DNA from: Carallia brachiata
Lineage: Eukaryota > Streptophyta > Magnoliopsida > Malpighiales > Rhizophoraceae
Length of the DNA stretch: 64,000 bases
Reading direction: 5' to 3'
NCBI GenBank assembly: GCA_021464245.1
Contig: JADCRB010000028.1
Coordinates: forward strand, 3,001,553 to 3,065,552
The first letter of the stretch is position 1. Each line of letters begins with the position of its first letter. The position numbers and the translations under genes were made by a program. This document shows positions 24,742 through 37,089 of this stretch, piece by piece. A model generated the notes under the pieces. That model searched no databases and was not told where the DNA came from. It was given only the letters and a program-made list of their open reading frames with translations.

Positions 24742-26636
24742 AAGTTTAATTTGGTTTAAACAAGCCATTAAAATGCAAGAAAATCGCTTATTTGCATGAA
24801 ATGAAGCAATTTAGCCTGTTTATTCGTGATACAAATGGTCTTATGCAACAAATAAATGCAAATTATGATCAATTGCACACTTATTATAAGGAATTGAATG
24901 CATTTAACACCCCAAAAGGTTTTGGAAATGGTTTTTGCATTGAAATTAAAGGTTTTTGTAAGCATTTAAACTTCATTCAAGTTTAATTTGGGTTAAATAA
25001 GCCATTAAAATGCAAGAAAATCACTTATTTGCACGAAATGAAGGAATTTAGCCTCTTTATTCGTGACACAAATGGTCTTATGCAACTAATAAATGCAAAT
25101 TACGATCAATTGAACACTTATTAGAGGGATTTGAATGCATTTAACACCCCAAAAGGTGTTGGAAATGGTTTTTCCATTGAAATTAAAGGTTTTTTTAAGC
25201 ATTTAAACGTCATTCACGTTTAATTTGGGTTAAATAAGCCATTAAAATGCAAGAAAATCGGTTATTTGCATGAAATGAAGCAATTTAGCCTCTTTATTCG
25301 TGGCACAAATGGTCTTATGCAACTAATAAATGCAAATTACGATCAATTGAACACTTATTAGAGGGAATTGAATGCATTTAACACCCCAAAAGGTGTTGGA
25401 AATGCTTTTTGCATTAAAATTAAAGGTTTTTGTAAGCATTTATGCTTCATTCAAGTTTAATTTGCGTTAAATATGCCATTAAAATGCAAGAAAATCGCTT
25501 ATTTACATGAAATGAACCAATTTAGCCTCTTTATTCGTGACACAAATGGTCTTATGCAACTAATAAATGCAAATTACGATGAATTGAACAATTGTTATAG
25601 GGAATTGAATGCATTTAACAGCCCAAAATGTGTTGGAAATGGTTTTTGCATTGAAATTAAAGGTTTTTGTAAGCATTTATACTTCATTCAAGTTTAATTT
25701 GGGTTAAATAAGCCATTAAAATGCAAGAAAATCTCTTATTTGCAAAAAATGAAGTAATTTAGTCTCTTTATTAATGACACAAATGGTCTTATGCAACTAA
25801 TAAATGCAAATTACGATCAATTGCACACTTATTAGAGGGAATTGAATGCATTTAACACCCCAAAAGGTGTTGGAAATGGTTTTTGCGTTGAAATTGAAGG
25901 TTTTTGTAAGCATTTATACTTCATTCAAGTTTAATTTGGGTTAAATAAGCCATTAAAATGCAAGAAAATCACTTATTTGCAAGAAATAAAGTAATTTAGC
26001 CTCTTTATTAATGACACAAATGGTCTTATGCAACTAATAAATGAAAATTATGATCAATTGCACACTTATTATAGGGAATTGAATGCATTTAACACCCCAA
26101 AAGGTTTTGGAAATGGTTTTTGCATTGAAATTAAAGGTTTTTGCAAGCATTTAAACTTCATTCAAGTTTAATTTGGGTCAAATAAGCCATTAAAATGCAA
26201 GAAAATCACTTATTTGCACGAAATGAAGTAATTTAGCCTCTTTATTCGTGACACAAATGGTCTTATGCAACTAATAAATGCAAATTATGATCAATTGCAC
26301 ACTTATTATAGGGAATTGAATGCATTTAACACCCCAAAAGGTTTTGGAAATGGTTTTTGCATTGAAATTAAAGGTTTTTGCAAGCATTTAAACTTCATTC
26401 AAGTTTAATTTGGGTCAAATAAGCCATTAAAATGCAAGAAAATCACTTATTTGCACGAAATGAAGTAATTTAGCCTCTTTATTCGTGACACAAATGGTCT
26501 TATGCAACTAATAAATGCAAATTATGATCAATTGAACACTTATTAGAGGGATTTCAATGCATTTAACACCCCAAAAGGTGTTGGAAATGGTTTTTGCATT
26601 GAAATTAAAGGTTTTTTAAGCATTTAAACGTCATTC

Positions 26637-27110
26637 AAGTTTAATTTGGGTTAAATAAGCCATTAAAATGCAAGAAAATCACTTATTTGCATGAAATGAA
26701 GCAATTTAGCCTCTTTATTCGTGACACAAATGGTCTTATGCAACTAATAAATGCAAATTACGATCAATTGAACACTTATTAGAGGGAATTGAATGCATTT
26801 AACACCCCAAAAGGTGTTGGAAATGGTTTTTGCATTGAAATTAAAGGTTTTTGTAAGCATTTAAACTTCATTCAAGTTTAATTTGGGTTAAATAAGCCAT
26901 TAAAATGCAAGAAAATCACTTATTTGCATGAAATGAAGTAATTTAGCCTCTTTATTCGTGACACAAATGGTCTTATGCAACTAATAAATGCAAATTACGA
27001 TCAATTGAACACTTATTAGAGGGAATTGAATGCATTTAACACCCCAAAAGGTGTTGGAAATGGTTTTTGCATTGAAATTAAAGGTTTTTGTAAGCATTTA
27101 AACTTCATTC
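26637..27110 (+). repeat. Two adjacent, almost identical monomers
   Basis: The monomers at 26637-26873 and 26874-27110 are each exactly 237 bp. By eye they differ at one base only (gaagcaattt versus gaagtaattt). The next monomer (27111) differs by more changes, for example gttgaaaattg and aaacgtcattc at its end. Confidence 0.88.
26801..26818. other. Representative conserved dyad (unit positions 165-182)
   Basis: The motif aacacc-ccaaaa-ggtgtt has perfect 6-bp inverted arms and a 6-base spacer. It is among the best conserved parts of the unit, and nearly every full-length monomer has it. Short dyads are common in centromeric satellites and could form a small hairpin or mark a protein-binding site. 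Neither role is shown here. Confidence 0.7.
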
Positions 27111-27584
27111 AAGTTTAATTTGGGTTAAATAAGCCATTAAAATGCAAGAAAATCACTTATTTGCATGAAATGAAGCGATTTAGCCTCTTTATTCGTGACA
27201 CAAATGGTCTTATGCAACTAATAAATGCAAATTACGATCAATTGAACACTTATTAGAGGGAATTGAATGCATTTAACACCCCAAAAGGTGTTGAAAATTG
27301 TTTTTGCATTGAAATTAAAGGTTTTTTTAAGCATTTAAACGTCATTCAAGTTTAATTTGGGTTAAATAAGCCATTAAAAAGCAAGAAAATCGCTTATTTG
27401 CATGAAATAAAGCGATTTAGCCTCTTTATTCGTGACACAAATGGTCTTATGCAACTAATAAATGCAAATTACGATCAATTGAACACTTATTAGAGGGAAT
27501 TGAATGCATTTAACACCCCAAAAGGTGTTGGAAATGGTTTTTCCATTGAAATTAAAGGTTTTTTTAAGCATTTAAACGTCATTC

Positions 27585-30500
27585 AAGTTTAATTTGGGTT
27601 AAAAAGCCATTAAAATGCAAGAAAATCGCTTATTTGCATGAAATGAAGCAATTTAGCCTCTTTATTCGTGACAAATGGTCTTATGCAACTAATAAATGCA
27701 AATTATGATCAATTGCACACTTATTTAGAGGGAATTGAATGCATTTAACACCCCAAAAGGTTTGGAAATGGTTTTTGCATTGAAATTAAAGGTTTTTGTA
27801 AGCATTTAACTTCATTCAAGTTTAATTTGGGTTAAATAAGCCATTAAAATGCAAGAAAATCACTTATTTGCACGAAATGAAGTAATTTAGCCTCTTTATT
27901 CGTGACACAAATGGTCTTATGCAACTAATAAATGCAAATTACGATCAATTGAACACTTATTAGAGGGATTGAATGCATTTAACACCCCAAAAGGTGTTGG
28001 AAATGGTTTTTCCATTGAAATTAAAGGTTTTTTTAAGCATTTAACGTCATTCAGTTTAATTTGGGTTAAATAAGCCATTAAAATGCAAGAAAATCACTTA
28101 TTTGCATGAAATGAAGCAATTTAGCCTCTTTATTCGTGACACAAATGGTCTTATGCAACTAATAAATGCAAATTACGATCAATTGAACACTTATTAGAGG
28201 GAATTGAATGCATTTAACACCCCAAAAGGTGTTGGAAATGTTTTTGCAAAATTAAAGGTTTTTGTAAGCATTTACTTCATTCAAGTTTAATTTGGTTAAA
28301 TAGCCATTAAAATGCAAGAAAATCTTATTTGCATGAAATGAACAATTTAGCCTCTTTATTCGTGACACAAATGGTCTTATGCAACTAATAAATGCAAATT
28401 ACGATCAATTGAACACTTATTAGAGGGAATTGAATGCATTTAACACCCCAAAAGGTGTTGGAAATGGTTTTTGCATTGAAATTAAAGGTTTTTGTAAGCA
28501 TTTATACTTCATTCAAGTTTAATTTGGGTTAAATAAGCCATTAAAATGCAAGAAAATCACTTATTTGCAAGAAATGAAGTAATTTAGCCTCTTTATTAAT
28601 GACACAAATGGTCTTATGCAACTAATAAATGCAAATTACGATCAATTGCACACTTATTAGAGGGAATTGAATGCATTTAACACCCCAAAAGGTGTTGGAA
28701 ATGGTTTTTGCATTGAAATTAAAGGTTTTTGTAAGCATTTATACTTCATTCAAGTTTAATTTGGGTTAAATAAGCCATTAAAATGCAAGAAAATCACTTA
28801 TTTGCAAGAAATAAAGTAATTTAGCCTCTTTATTAATGACACAAATGGTCTTATGCAACTAATAAATGCAAATTATGATCAATTGCACACTTATTATAGG
28901 GAATTGAATGCATTTAACACCCCAAAAGGTGTTGGAAATGGTTTTTGCATTGAAATTAAAGGTTTTTGTAAGCATTTAAACTTCATTCAAGTTTAATTTG
29001 GGTTAAATAAGCCATTAAAATGCAAGAAAATCACTTATTTGCACGAAATGAAGTAATTTAGCCTCTTTATTCGTGACACAAATGGTCTTATGCAACTAAT
29101 AAATGCAAATTATGATCAATTGAACACTTATTAGAGGGATTGAATGCATTTAACACCCCAAAAGGTGTTGGAAATGGTTTTTGCATTGAAATTAAAGGTC
29201 TTTTTAAGCATTTAAACGTCATTCAAGTTTAATTTGGGTTAAATAAGCCATTAAAATGCAAGAAAATCACTTATTTGCATGAAATGAAGCAATTTAGCCT
29301 CTTTATTCGTGACACAAATGGTCTTATGCAACTAATAAATGCAAATTACGATCAATTGAACACTTATTAGAGGGAATTGAATGCATTTAACACCCCAAAA
29401 GGTGTTGGAAATGGTTTTTGCATTGAAATTAAAGGTTTTTGTAAGCATTTAACTTCATTCAAGTTTAATTTGGGTTAAATAAGCCATTAAAATGCAAGAA
29501 AATCACTTATTTGCAAGAAATAAAGTAATTTAGCCTCTTTATTGACACACAAATGGTCTTATGCAACTAATAAATGCAAACTATGATCAATTGCACACTT
29601 ATTAGGGGAATTGAATGCATTTAACACCCCAAAGGTGTTGGAATGGTTTTTGCATTGAAATTAAAGGTTTTTGTAAGCATTTATACTTCATTCAAGTTTA
29701 ATTTGGGTTAAATAAGCCATTAAAATGCAAGAAAATCTCTTATTTGCAAAAATGAAGTAATTTAGTCTCTTATTAATGACACAAATGGTCTTATGCAACT
29801 AATAAATGCAAATTATGATCAATTGCACACTTATTAGAGGGAATTGGATGCATTTAACACCCCAAAAGGTGTTGGAAATTGTTTTTGCATTGAAATTAAA
29901 GGTTTTTTGTAAGCATTTGAACTTCTTTCAAGTTTAATTTGGGTTAAATAGCCATTAAAATGCAAGAAAATCACTTATTTCCATGAATAAAGTAATTTAG
30001 CCTCTTTATTCGTGACACAATCTTATGCAACTAATAAATGTAAATTACGATCATTGACACTTATTAGAGGGAATTGAATGCATTTAACACCCCAAAAGGT
30101 GTTGGAAATGGTTTTTGCGTTGAAATTAAAGGTTTTTGTAAGCATTTATACTTCATTCAAGTTTAATTAGGGTTAAATAAGCCATCAAAATGCAAGAAAA
30201 TCGCTTATTTACATGAAATGAAGCAATTTAACCTCTTTATTCGTGACACAAATGGTCTTATGCAACTAATAAATGCAAATTACGATGATTGAACAATTGT
30301 TATAGGGAATTGAATGCATTTAACACCCCAAAAGGTGTTGGAAATGGTTTTTGCATTGAAATTAAAGGTTTTTGTAAGCATTTATACTTCATTCAAGTTT
30401 AATTTGGGTTAAATAAGCCATTAAAAGCAAGAGAATCACTTATTTGCAGAAATGAAGTAATTTAGCCTCTTTATTAATGACACAAATGGTCTTATGCAAC

Positions 30501-30721
30501 TAATAAATGCAAATTACGATGAATTGAACAATTGTTATAGGGAATTGAATGCATTTAACACCCCAAAAGGTGTTGGAAATGGTTTTTGCATTGAAATTAA
30601 AGGTTTTTGTAAGCATTTAAACTTCTTCAAGTTTAATTTGGTTAAATAAGCGATTAAAATGCAAGAAAATCACTTATTTGCATGAAATGAAGCAATTTAG
30701 CCTCTTTATTCAGACACAAAT
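27585..30721 (+). repeat. Segment C2, HOR copy 3 (in register for about seven monomers, then rearranged)
   Basis: The copy starts with the lead-type context (cgcttatttgcatg, ttatgatcaattgcacac, aaggtttgg), then gcacg, gcatg, catg, gcaagaaatg, gcaagaaataaag with attaatgac, and gcacg at about 29040. The second gcacg monomer of the other copies is missing. After it the order is gcatg, gcaagaaataaag, gcaaaaatg with tagtctc, ccatg, acatg with aattgttatag, and a second aattgttatag monomer. The copy is cut at the N. Confidence 0.75.
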
Positions 30722-30722
30722 N
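30722..30722. other. Assembly gap shown as a single N (segment C/D seam)
   Basis: The phase jumps from unit position about 94 (gacacaaat) to about 197 (cattgaaatt). The family changes from C types to the D types at this base. Confidence 0.9.
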
Positions 30723-33322
30723 CATTGAAATTAAAAGTTTTTGTAAGCATTTATACTTAATTTAAGTTTAATTTGGGTTAAATAAGCCATTAAAATGCAA
30801 GAAAATCACTTATTTGCAAGAAATGAAGTGATTTAGCCTCTTTATTCGTGACACAAATGTCTTATGCAATAAATGCAAATTTGATCAATTCACACTTTTG
30901 GAGGGAATTGAAGCATTTAACACCCCAAAAGGTGTTGGAAATGGTTTTTACATTGAAATTAAAGGTTTTTGTAAGCATTTATGCTTAATTTAAGTTTAAT
31001 TTGGTCAAAAAGCCATTAAATGCAAGAAAATCACTTATTTTCAAGAAATAAAGTAATTTAGCCTCTTTTTTGTGACACAAATGGTCTTATGCAGCTAATA
31101 AATGCAAATTACGATCAATTGAACACTTATTAGAGGAATTGAATGCATTTAACACCCCAAAAGGTGTTGGAAATGGTTTTTGCATTGAAATTAAAGGTTT
31201 TTTTTTAAGCATTTAACTTCATTAAGTTTAATTTGGGTTAAATAAGCCATTAAAATGCAAAAAATCACTTATTTGCAAGAAATGAAGTAATTTACCTCTT
31301 TATTCATGACACAAATGGTCTTATGCAACTAATAAATGCAAATTATGATCAATTGAACACTTATAGAGGGAATTGAATGCATTTAACACCCCAAAAGGTG
31401 TTGGAAAAGGTTTTTGTATTGAAATTAAAGGTTTTTGTAAGCATTTATACTTAATTTAAGTTTAATTTGGTAAATAAGCCATTAAAATGCAAGAAAATCA
31501 CTTATTTTAAAAATGAAGTAATTTAGCATCTTTATTCGTTACACAATGGTCTTATGCAGCTAATAAATGCAAATTACGATCAATTGAACACTTATTAGAG
31601 GGAATTGAATGCATTTAACACCCCAAAAGGTGTTGGAAATGGTTTTTGCATTGAAATTAAAGGTTTTTGTAAGCATTTATACTTCATTTAAGTTTAAGTT
31701 TTGTTAAATAAGCCATTAAAATGCAAGAAAATCACTTATTTGCATGAAATGAAGTAATTTAGCCTCTTTATTCACGACACAAATGGTCTTATGCAACTAA
31801 TAATGCAAATTGATCAATTGAACACTTAATTAGAGGGAATTGAATGCATTTAACACCCAAAAGGTGTTGGAAATGGTTTTTGCATTGAAATTAAAGTTTT
31901 TGTAAGCATTTATACTTAATTTAAGTTTAATTTGGGTTAAATAAGTCATTAAAATGCAAGAAAATCACTTATTTGCAAGAAATGAAGTAATTTAGCCTCT
32001 TTATTCGTGACACAAATGGTCTTATGCAACTAAATGCAAATTTTGATCAATTGCACACTTTAGGGAATTGAAGCATTTAACACCCCAAAAGGTGTTGGAA
32101 ATGGTTTTTGCATTGAAATTAAAGTTTTTGTAAGCATTTATGCTTAATTTAAGTTTAATTTGGGTTAAATAAGTCATTAAAATGCAAGAAAATCACTTAT
32201 TTGCAAGAAATGAAGTGATTTAGCCTCTTTATTCGTGACACAAATGGTCTTATGCAACCAATAAATGCAAATTTTGATCAATTTCACACTTGTTGGAGGG
32301 AATTGAAAGCATTTAACACCCCAAAAGGTGTTGGAAATGGTTTTTACATTGAAAGTAAAGGTTTTTGTAAGCATTTATGCTTAATTTAAGTTTAATTTTG
32401 GTCAAAAAAGCCATTTAAATGCAAGAAAATCACTTATTTTCAAGAAATAAAGTAATTTAGCCTCTTTATTTGTGACACAAATGTCTTATGCAGCTAATAA
32501 ATGCAAATTACGATAAATTGAACACTTATTAGAGGAATTGAATGCATTTAACACCCCAAAAATCTTGGAAATGGTTTTTGCATTGAAATTAAAGGTTTTT
32601 TTAAGCATTTAAACTTCATTCAAGTTTATTTGGGTTAAATAAGCCATTAAATACAAAAAATCACTTATTTGCAAGAAATGAAGTAATTTACCTCATTATT
32701 CATGACACAAATGGTCTTATGCAACTAATAAATGCAAATTATGATCAATTGAACACTTATAGAGGGAATTGAATGCATTTAACACCCCAAAAGGTGTTGG
32801 AAAAGGTTTTTGTATTGAAATTAAAGGTTTTTGTAAGCATTTATACTTAATTTAAGTTTAATTTGGTCAAATAAGCCATTAAAATGCAAGAAAATCACTT
32901 ATTTTCAAAAATGAAGTAATTTAGCATCTTTATTCGTTACACAATGGTCTTATGCAGCTAATAAATGCAAATTATGATCAATTGAACACTTATTAGAGGG
33001 AATTGAATGCATTTAACACCCCAAAAGGTGTTGGAAATGGTTTTTGCATTGAAATTAAACGTTTTTGTAAGCATTTATACTTCATTTAAGTTTAATTTGG
33101 GTTAAATAAGCCATTAAAATCCAAGAAAATCACTTATTTGCATGAAATGAAGTAATTTAGCCTCTTTATTCATGACACAAATGGTCTTATGCAACTAATA
33201 ATGCAAATTTGATCAATTGCACACTAATTAGAGGGAATTGAATGCATTTAACACCCCAAAAGGTGTTGGAAATGGTTTTTGCATTGAAATTAAAGGTTTT
33301 TGTAAGCATTTATACTTAATTT
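30723..33322 (+). repeat. Segment D, alpha-beta-gamma-delta-epsilon pentamers (deletion-rich)
   Basis: The monomer order is alpha (about 30766), beta, gamma, delta, epsilon, then alpha, alpha (about 32150), beta, gamma, delta, epsilon. Marks: alpha, aagtgattt, aaccaataaatgc, tttgatc and ttatgcttaattt at its end; beta, ccatttaaatgc, ttcaagaaataaag and tttgtgac; gamma, gcaagaaatg, tcatgac, tatgatcaattgaac and gttttgtattg; delta, ttggtcaaa, tagcatc and cgttacac; epsilon, aatccaag, gcatgaaatg and actaattagagg. The period is close to five monomers. Many 1-4 bp deletions occur between 30840 and 33240. Confidence 0.8.
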
Positions 33323-36300
33323 AAGTTTAATTTGGGTTAAATAAGTCATTAAAATGCAAGAAAATCACTTATTTGCAAGAAATGAAGTGATTTAGCCTCT
33401 TTATTCGTCACAAATGGTCTTATGCAACAATAAATGCAAATTTTGATCAATTGCACACTTGTTGGAGGGAATTGAAGCATTTAACACCCCAAAAGGTGTT
33501 GGAAATGGTTTTTACATTGAAATTAAAGGTTTTTGTAAGCATTTATGCTTAATTTAAGTTTAATTTGGGTTAAATAAGCCATTTAAATGCAAGAAAATCA
33601 CTTATTTTCAAGAAATAAAGTAATTTAGCTCTTTATTTGTGAGACAAATGGTCTTATGCAGCTAATAAATGCAAATACGATAAATTGAACACTTATTAAG
33701 GGAATTGAATGCATTTAACACCCCAAAATGTCTTGGAAATGGTTTTTGCATTGAAATTAAAGGTTTTTTTAAGCATTTAAACTTCATTCAAGTTTAATTT
33801 GGGTTAAATAAGCCATTAAAATCCAAGAAAATCACTTATTTGCATGAAATGAAGTAATTTAGCCTCTTTATTCATGACACAAATGGTCTTATGCAACTAA
33901 TAAGTGCAAATTTTGATCAATTGCACACTAATTAGAGGGAATTGAATTCATTTAACTCCCCAAAAGGTGTTGGAAATGGTTTTTGCATTGAAATTAAAAG
34001 TTTTTGTAAGCATTTATACTTAATTTAAGTTTAATTTGGGTTAAATAAGTCATTAAAATGCAAGAAAATCACTTATTTGTAAGAAATGAAGTGATTTAGC
34101 CTCTTTATTCGTGACACAAATGGTCTTATGCAACCAATAAATGCAAATTTTGATCAATTGCACACCTATTAGAGGGAATTGAAAGCATTTAACACCCCAA
34201 AAAGTTGTTGGAAATGGTTTTTACATTGAAAGTAAAGGTTTTTGTAAGCATTTATGCTTAATTTAAGTTTAATTTGGGTTAAATAAGCCATTTAAATGCA
34301 AGAAAATCACTTATTTTCAAGAAATAAAGTAATTTAGCCTCTTTATTTGTGACACAAATGGTCTTATGCAATTAATAAATGCAAATTATGATCAATTGAA
34401 CACTTATTAGAGGGAATTGAATGCATTTAACACCCCAAAAGGTGTTGGAAAAGGCTTTTGTATTGAAATTAAAGGTTTTTGTAAGCATTTATACTTAATT
34501 TAAGTTTAATTTGGGTCAAATAAGCCATTAAAATGCAAGAAAATCACTTTTTCAAGAAATAAAGTAATTTAGCATCTTTATTCGTTACACAAATGGTCTT
34601 ATGCAGCTAATAAATGCAAATTACGATCAATTGAACACTTATTAGAGGGAATTGAATGCATTTAACACCCCAAAAGGTGTTGAAAATGGTTTTTACATTG
34701 AAATTAAACGTTTTTGTAAGCATTTATACTTCATTTATGTTTAATTTGGGTTAAATAAGCCATTAAAATCCAAGAAAATCACTTATTTGCATGAAATGAA
34801 GTAATTTAGCCTCTTTATTCATGACCAAATGGTCTTATGCAACTAATAATGCAAATTTTGATCAATTGCACACTAATTAGAGGGAATTGAATGCATTTAA
34901 CACCCCAAAAGGTGTTGGAAATGGTTTTTGCATTGAAATTAAACGTTTTTGTAAGCATTTATACTTAATTTAAGTTTAATTTGGGTTAAATAAGTCATTA
35001 AAATGCAAGAAAATCACTTATTTGCAAGAAATGAAGTGATTTAGCCTCTTTATTCGTGACACAAATGGTCTTATGCAACCAATAAATGCAAATTTTGATC
35101 AATTGCACACTTATTGGAGGGAATTGAAAGCATTTAACACCCCAAAAGGTGTTGGAAATGGTTTTTACATTGAAATTAAAGGTTTTTGTAAGCATTTATG
35201 CTTAATTTAAGTTTAATTTGGGTTAAATAAGCCATTTAAATGCAAGAAAATCACTTATTTTCAAGAAATAAAGTAATTTAGCCTCTTTATTTGTGACACA
35301 AATGGTCTTATGCAGCTAATAAATGCAAATTACGATCAATTGAACACTTATTAGAGGGAATTGAATGCATTTAACACCCCAAAAGGTGTTGGAAATGGTT
35401 TTTGCATTGAAATTAAACGTTTTTGTAAGCATTTATACTTCATTTAAGTTTAATTTGGGTTAAATAAGCCATTAAAATCCAAGAAAATCACTTATTGCTT
35501 GAAATGAAGTAATTTAGCCTCTTTATTCATGACACAAATGGTCTTATAACTAATAAATGCAAATTATGATCAATTGAACACTTATTAGAGGGAATTGAAT
35601 GCATTTAACACCCCAAAAGGTGTTGGAAATGGTTTTTGCATTGAAATTAAAGGTTTTTGTAAGCATTTATACTTAATTTAAGTTTAATTTTGGTAAATAA
35701 GTCATTAAAATGCAAGAAAATCACTTATTTTCAAGAAATGAAGTAATTTAGCTCTTTATTCGTTACACAAATGGTCTTATGCAGCCTAATAAATGCAAAT
35801 TACGATCAATTGAACACTTATTAGAGGGAATTGAATGCATTTAACACCCCAAAAGGTGTTGAAAATGGTTTTTGCATTGAAATTAAACGTTTTTGTAAGC
35901 ATTTATACTTCATTTTAGTTTAATTTGGGTTAAATAAGCCATTAAAATCCAAGAAAATCACTTATTTGCATGAAATGAAGTAATTTAGCCTCTTTATTCA
36001 TGACACAAATGGTCTTATGCAAAATAATGCAAATTTTGATCAATTGCACACTATTAGAGGGAATTGAATCATTTAACACCCAAAAGGTGTTGGAAATGGT
36101 TTTTGCATTGAAATTAAAGTTTTTGTAAGCATTTTACTTAATTTAAGTTTAATTTGGGTTAAATAAGTCATTAAAATGCAAGAAAATCACTTATTTGCAA
36201 GAAATGAAGTGATTTAGCCTCTTTATTCGTGACACAAATGGTCTTATGCAACCAATAAATGCAAATTTTGATCAATTGCACACTTATTGGAGGGAATTGA

Positions 36301-37089
36301 AGGCATTTAACACCCCAAAAGGTGTTGGAAATGGTTTTTACATTGAAATTAAAGGTTTTTGTAAGCATTTATGCTTAATTTAAGTTTAATTTGGGTTAAA
36401 TAAGCCATTTAAAATGCAAGAAAATCACTTATTTTCAAGAAATAAAGTAATTTAGCCTCTTTATTGTGACACAAATGGTCTTATGCAGCTAATAAATGCA
36501 AATTACGATCAATTGAACACTTATTAGAGGGAATTGAATGCATTTAACACCCCAAAAGGTGTTGGAAATGGTTTTTGCATTGAAATAAAGGTTTTTTTAA
36601 GCATTTAACTTCATTCAAGTTTAATTTGGGTTAAATAAGCATTAAAATGCAAGAAAATCACTTATTTGCAAGAAATAAAGTAATTTAGCCTCTTTATTCA
36701 TGACACAAATGGTCTTATGCAACTAATAAATGCAAATTATGATCAATTGAACACTTATTAGAGGGAATTGAATGCATTTAACACCCCAAAAGGTGTTGGA
36801 AAAAGTTTTTGTATTGAAATTAAAGGTTTTTGTAAGCATTTATACTTAATTTAAGTTTAATTTGGGTTAAATAAGCTATTAAAATCCAAGAAAATCACTT
36901 ATTTGCATGAAATGAAGTAATTTAGCCTCTTTATTCATGACACAAATGGTCTTATGTAACTAATAAATGCAAATTATGATCAATTGAACACTTATTAGAG
37001 GGAATTGAATGCATTTAACACCCCAAAAGGTGTTGGAAATGGTTTTTGCATTGAAATTAAACGTTTTTGTAAGCATTTATACTTCATTT
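33323..37089 (+). repeat. Segment D, 16-monomer super-repeat copy 1 (3,767 bp)
   Basis: The four blocks are alpha-beta-epsilon (33323-34026), alpha-beta/gamma-delta-epsilon (34027-34971), alpha-beta-epsilon'-delta-epsilon (34972-36144) and alpha-beta-gamma-epsilon' (36145-37089). Epsilon' is an epsilon-like monomer ending in tatgatcaattgaac. Private marks are aataagtgc with gaattcatttaactcccc (about 33900-33960), cacacctattagagg (about 34163) and gcaattaataaatgc (about 34368). All of these return about 6.57 kb later in copy 3. Confidence 0.86.

Larger units (their letters stand above)
24742..27584 (+). repeat. Segment C2, 12-monomer HOR copy 2
   Basis: All 12 monomers follow the order of copy 1: lead type (tagcctgtttattcgtgatac marks, at 24742), gcacg, cggttatttgcatg with cgtggcac, tttacatg with aattgttatag, gcaaaaaatg with tagtctc, gcaagaaataaag with attaatgac, gcacg, gcacg, then four gcatg monomers. 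It is 2,843 bp, or 12 x 236.9. This copy is nearly free of small deletions and is the best template for the unit. Confidence 0.88.

Noticed and set aside
21969..25697. Three plus-strand open frames of 64-74 codons in segment C2 (21969-22169, 24792-24986, 25473-25697)
   Set aside because: The first two are the same lead monomer of the 12-monomer HOR, and the third is another monomer of it. They overlap the minus-strand frames and have no coding features.
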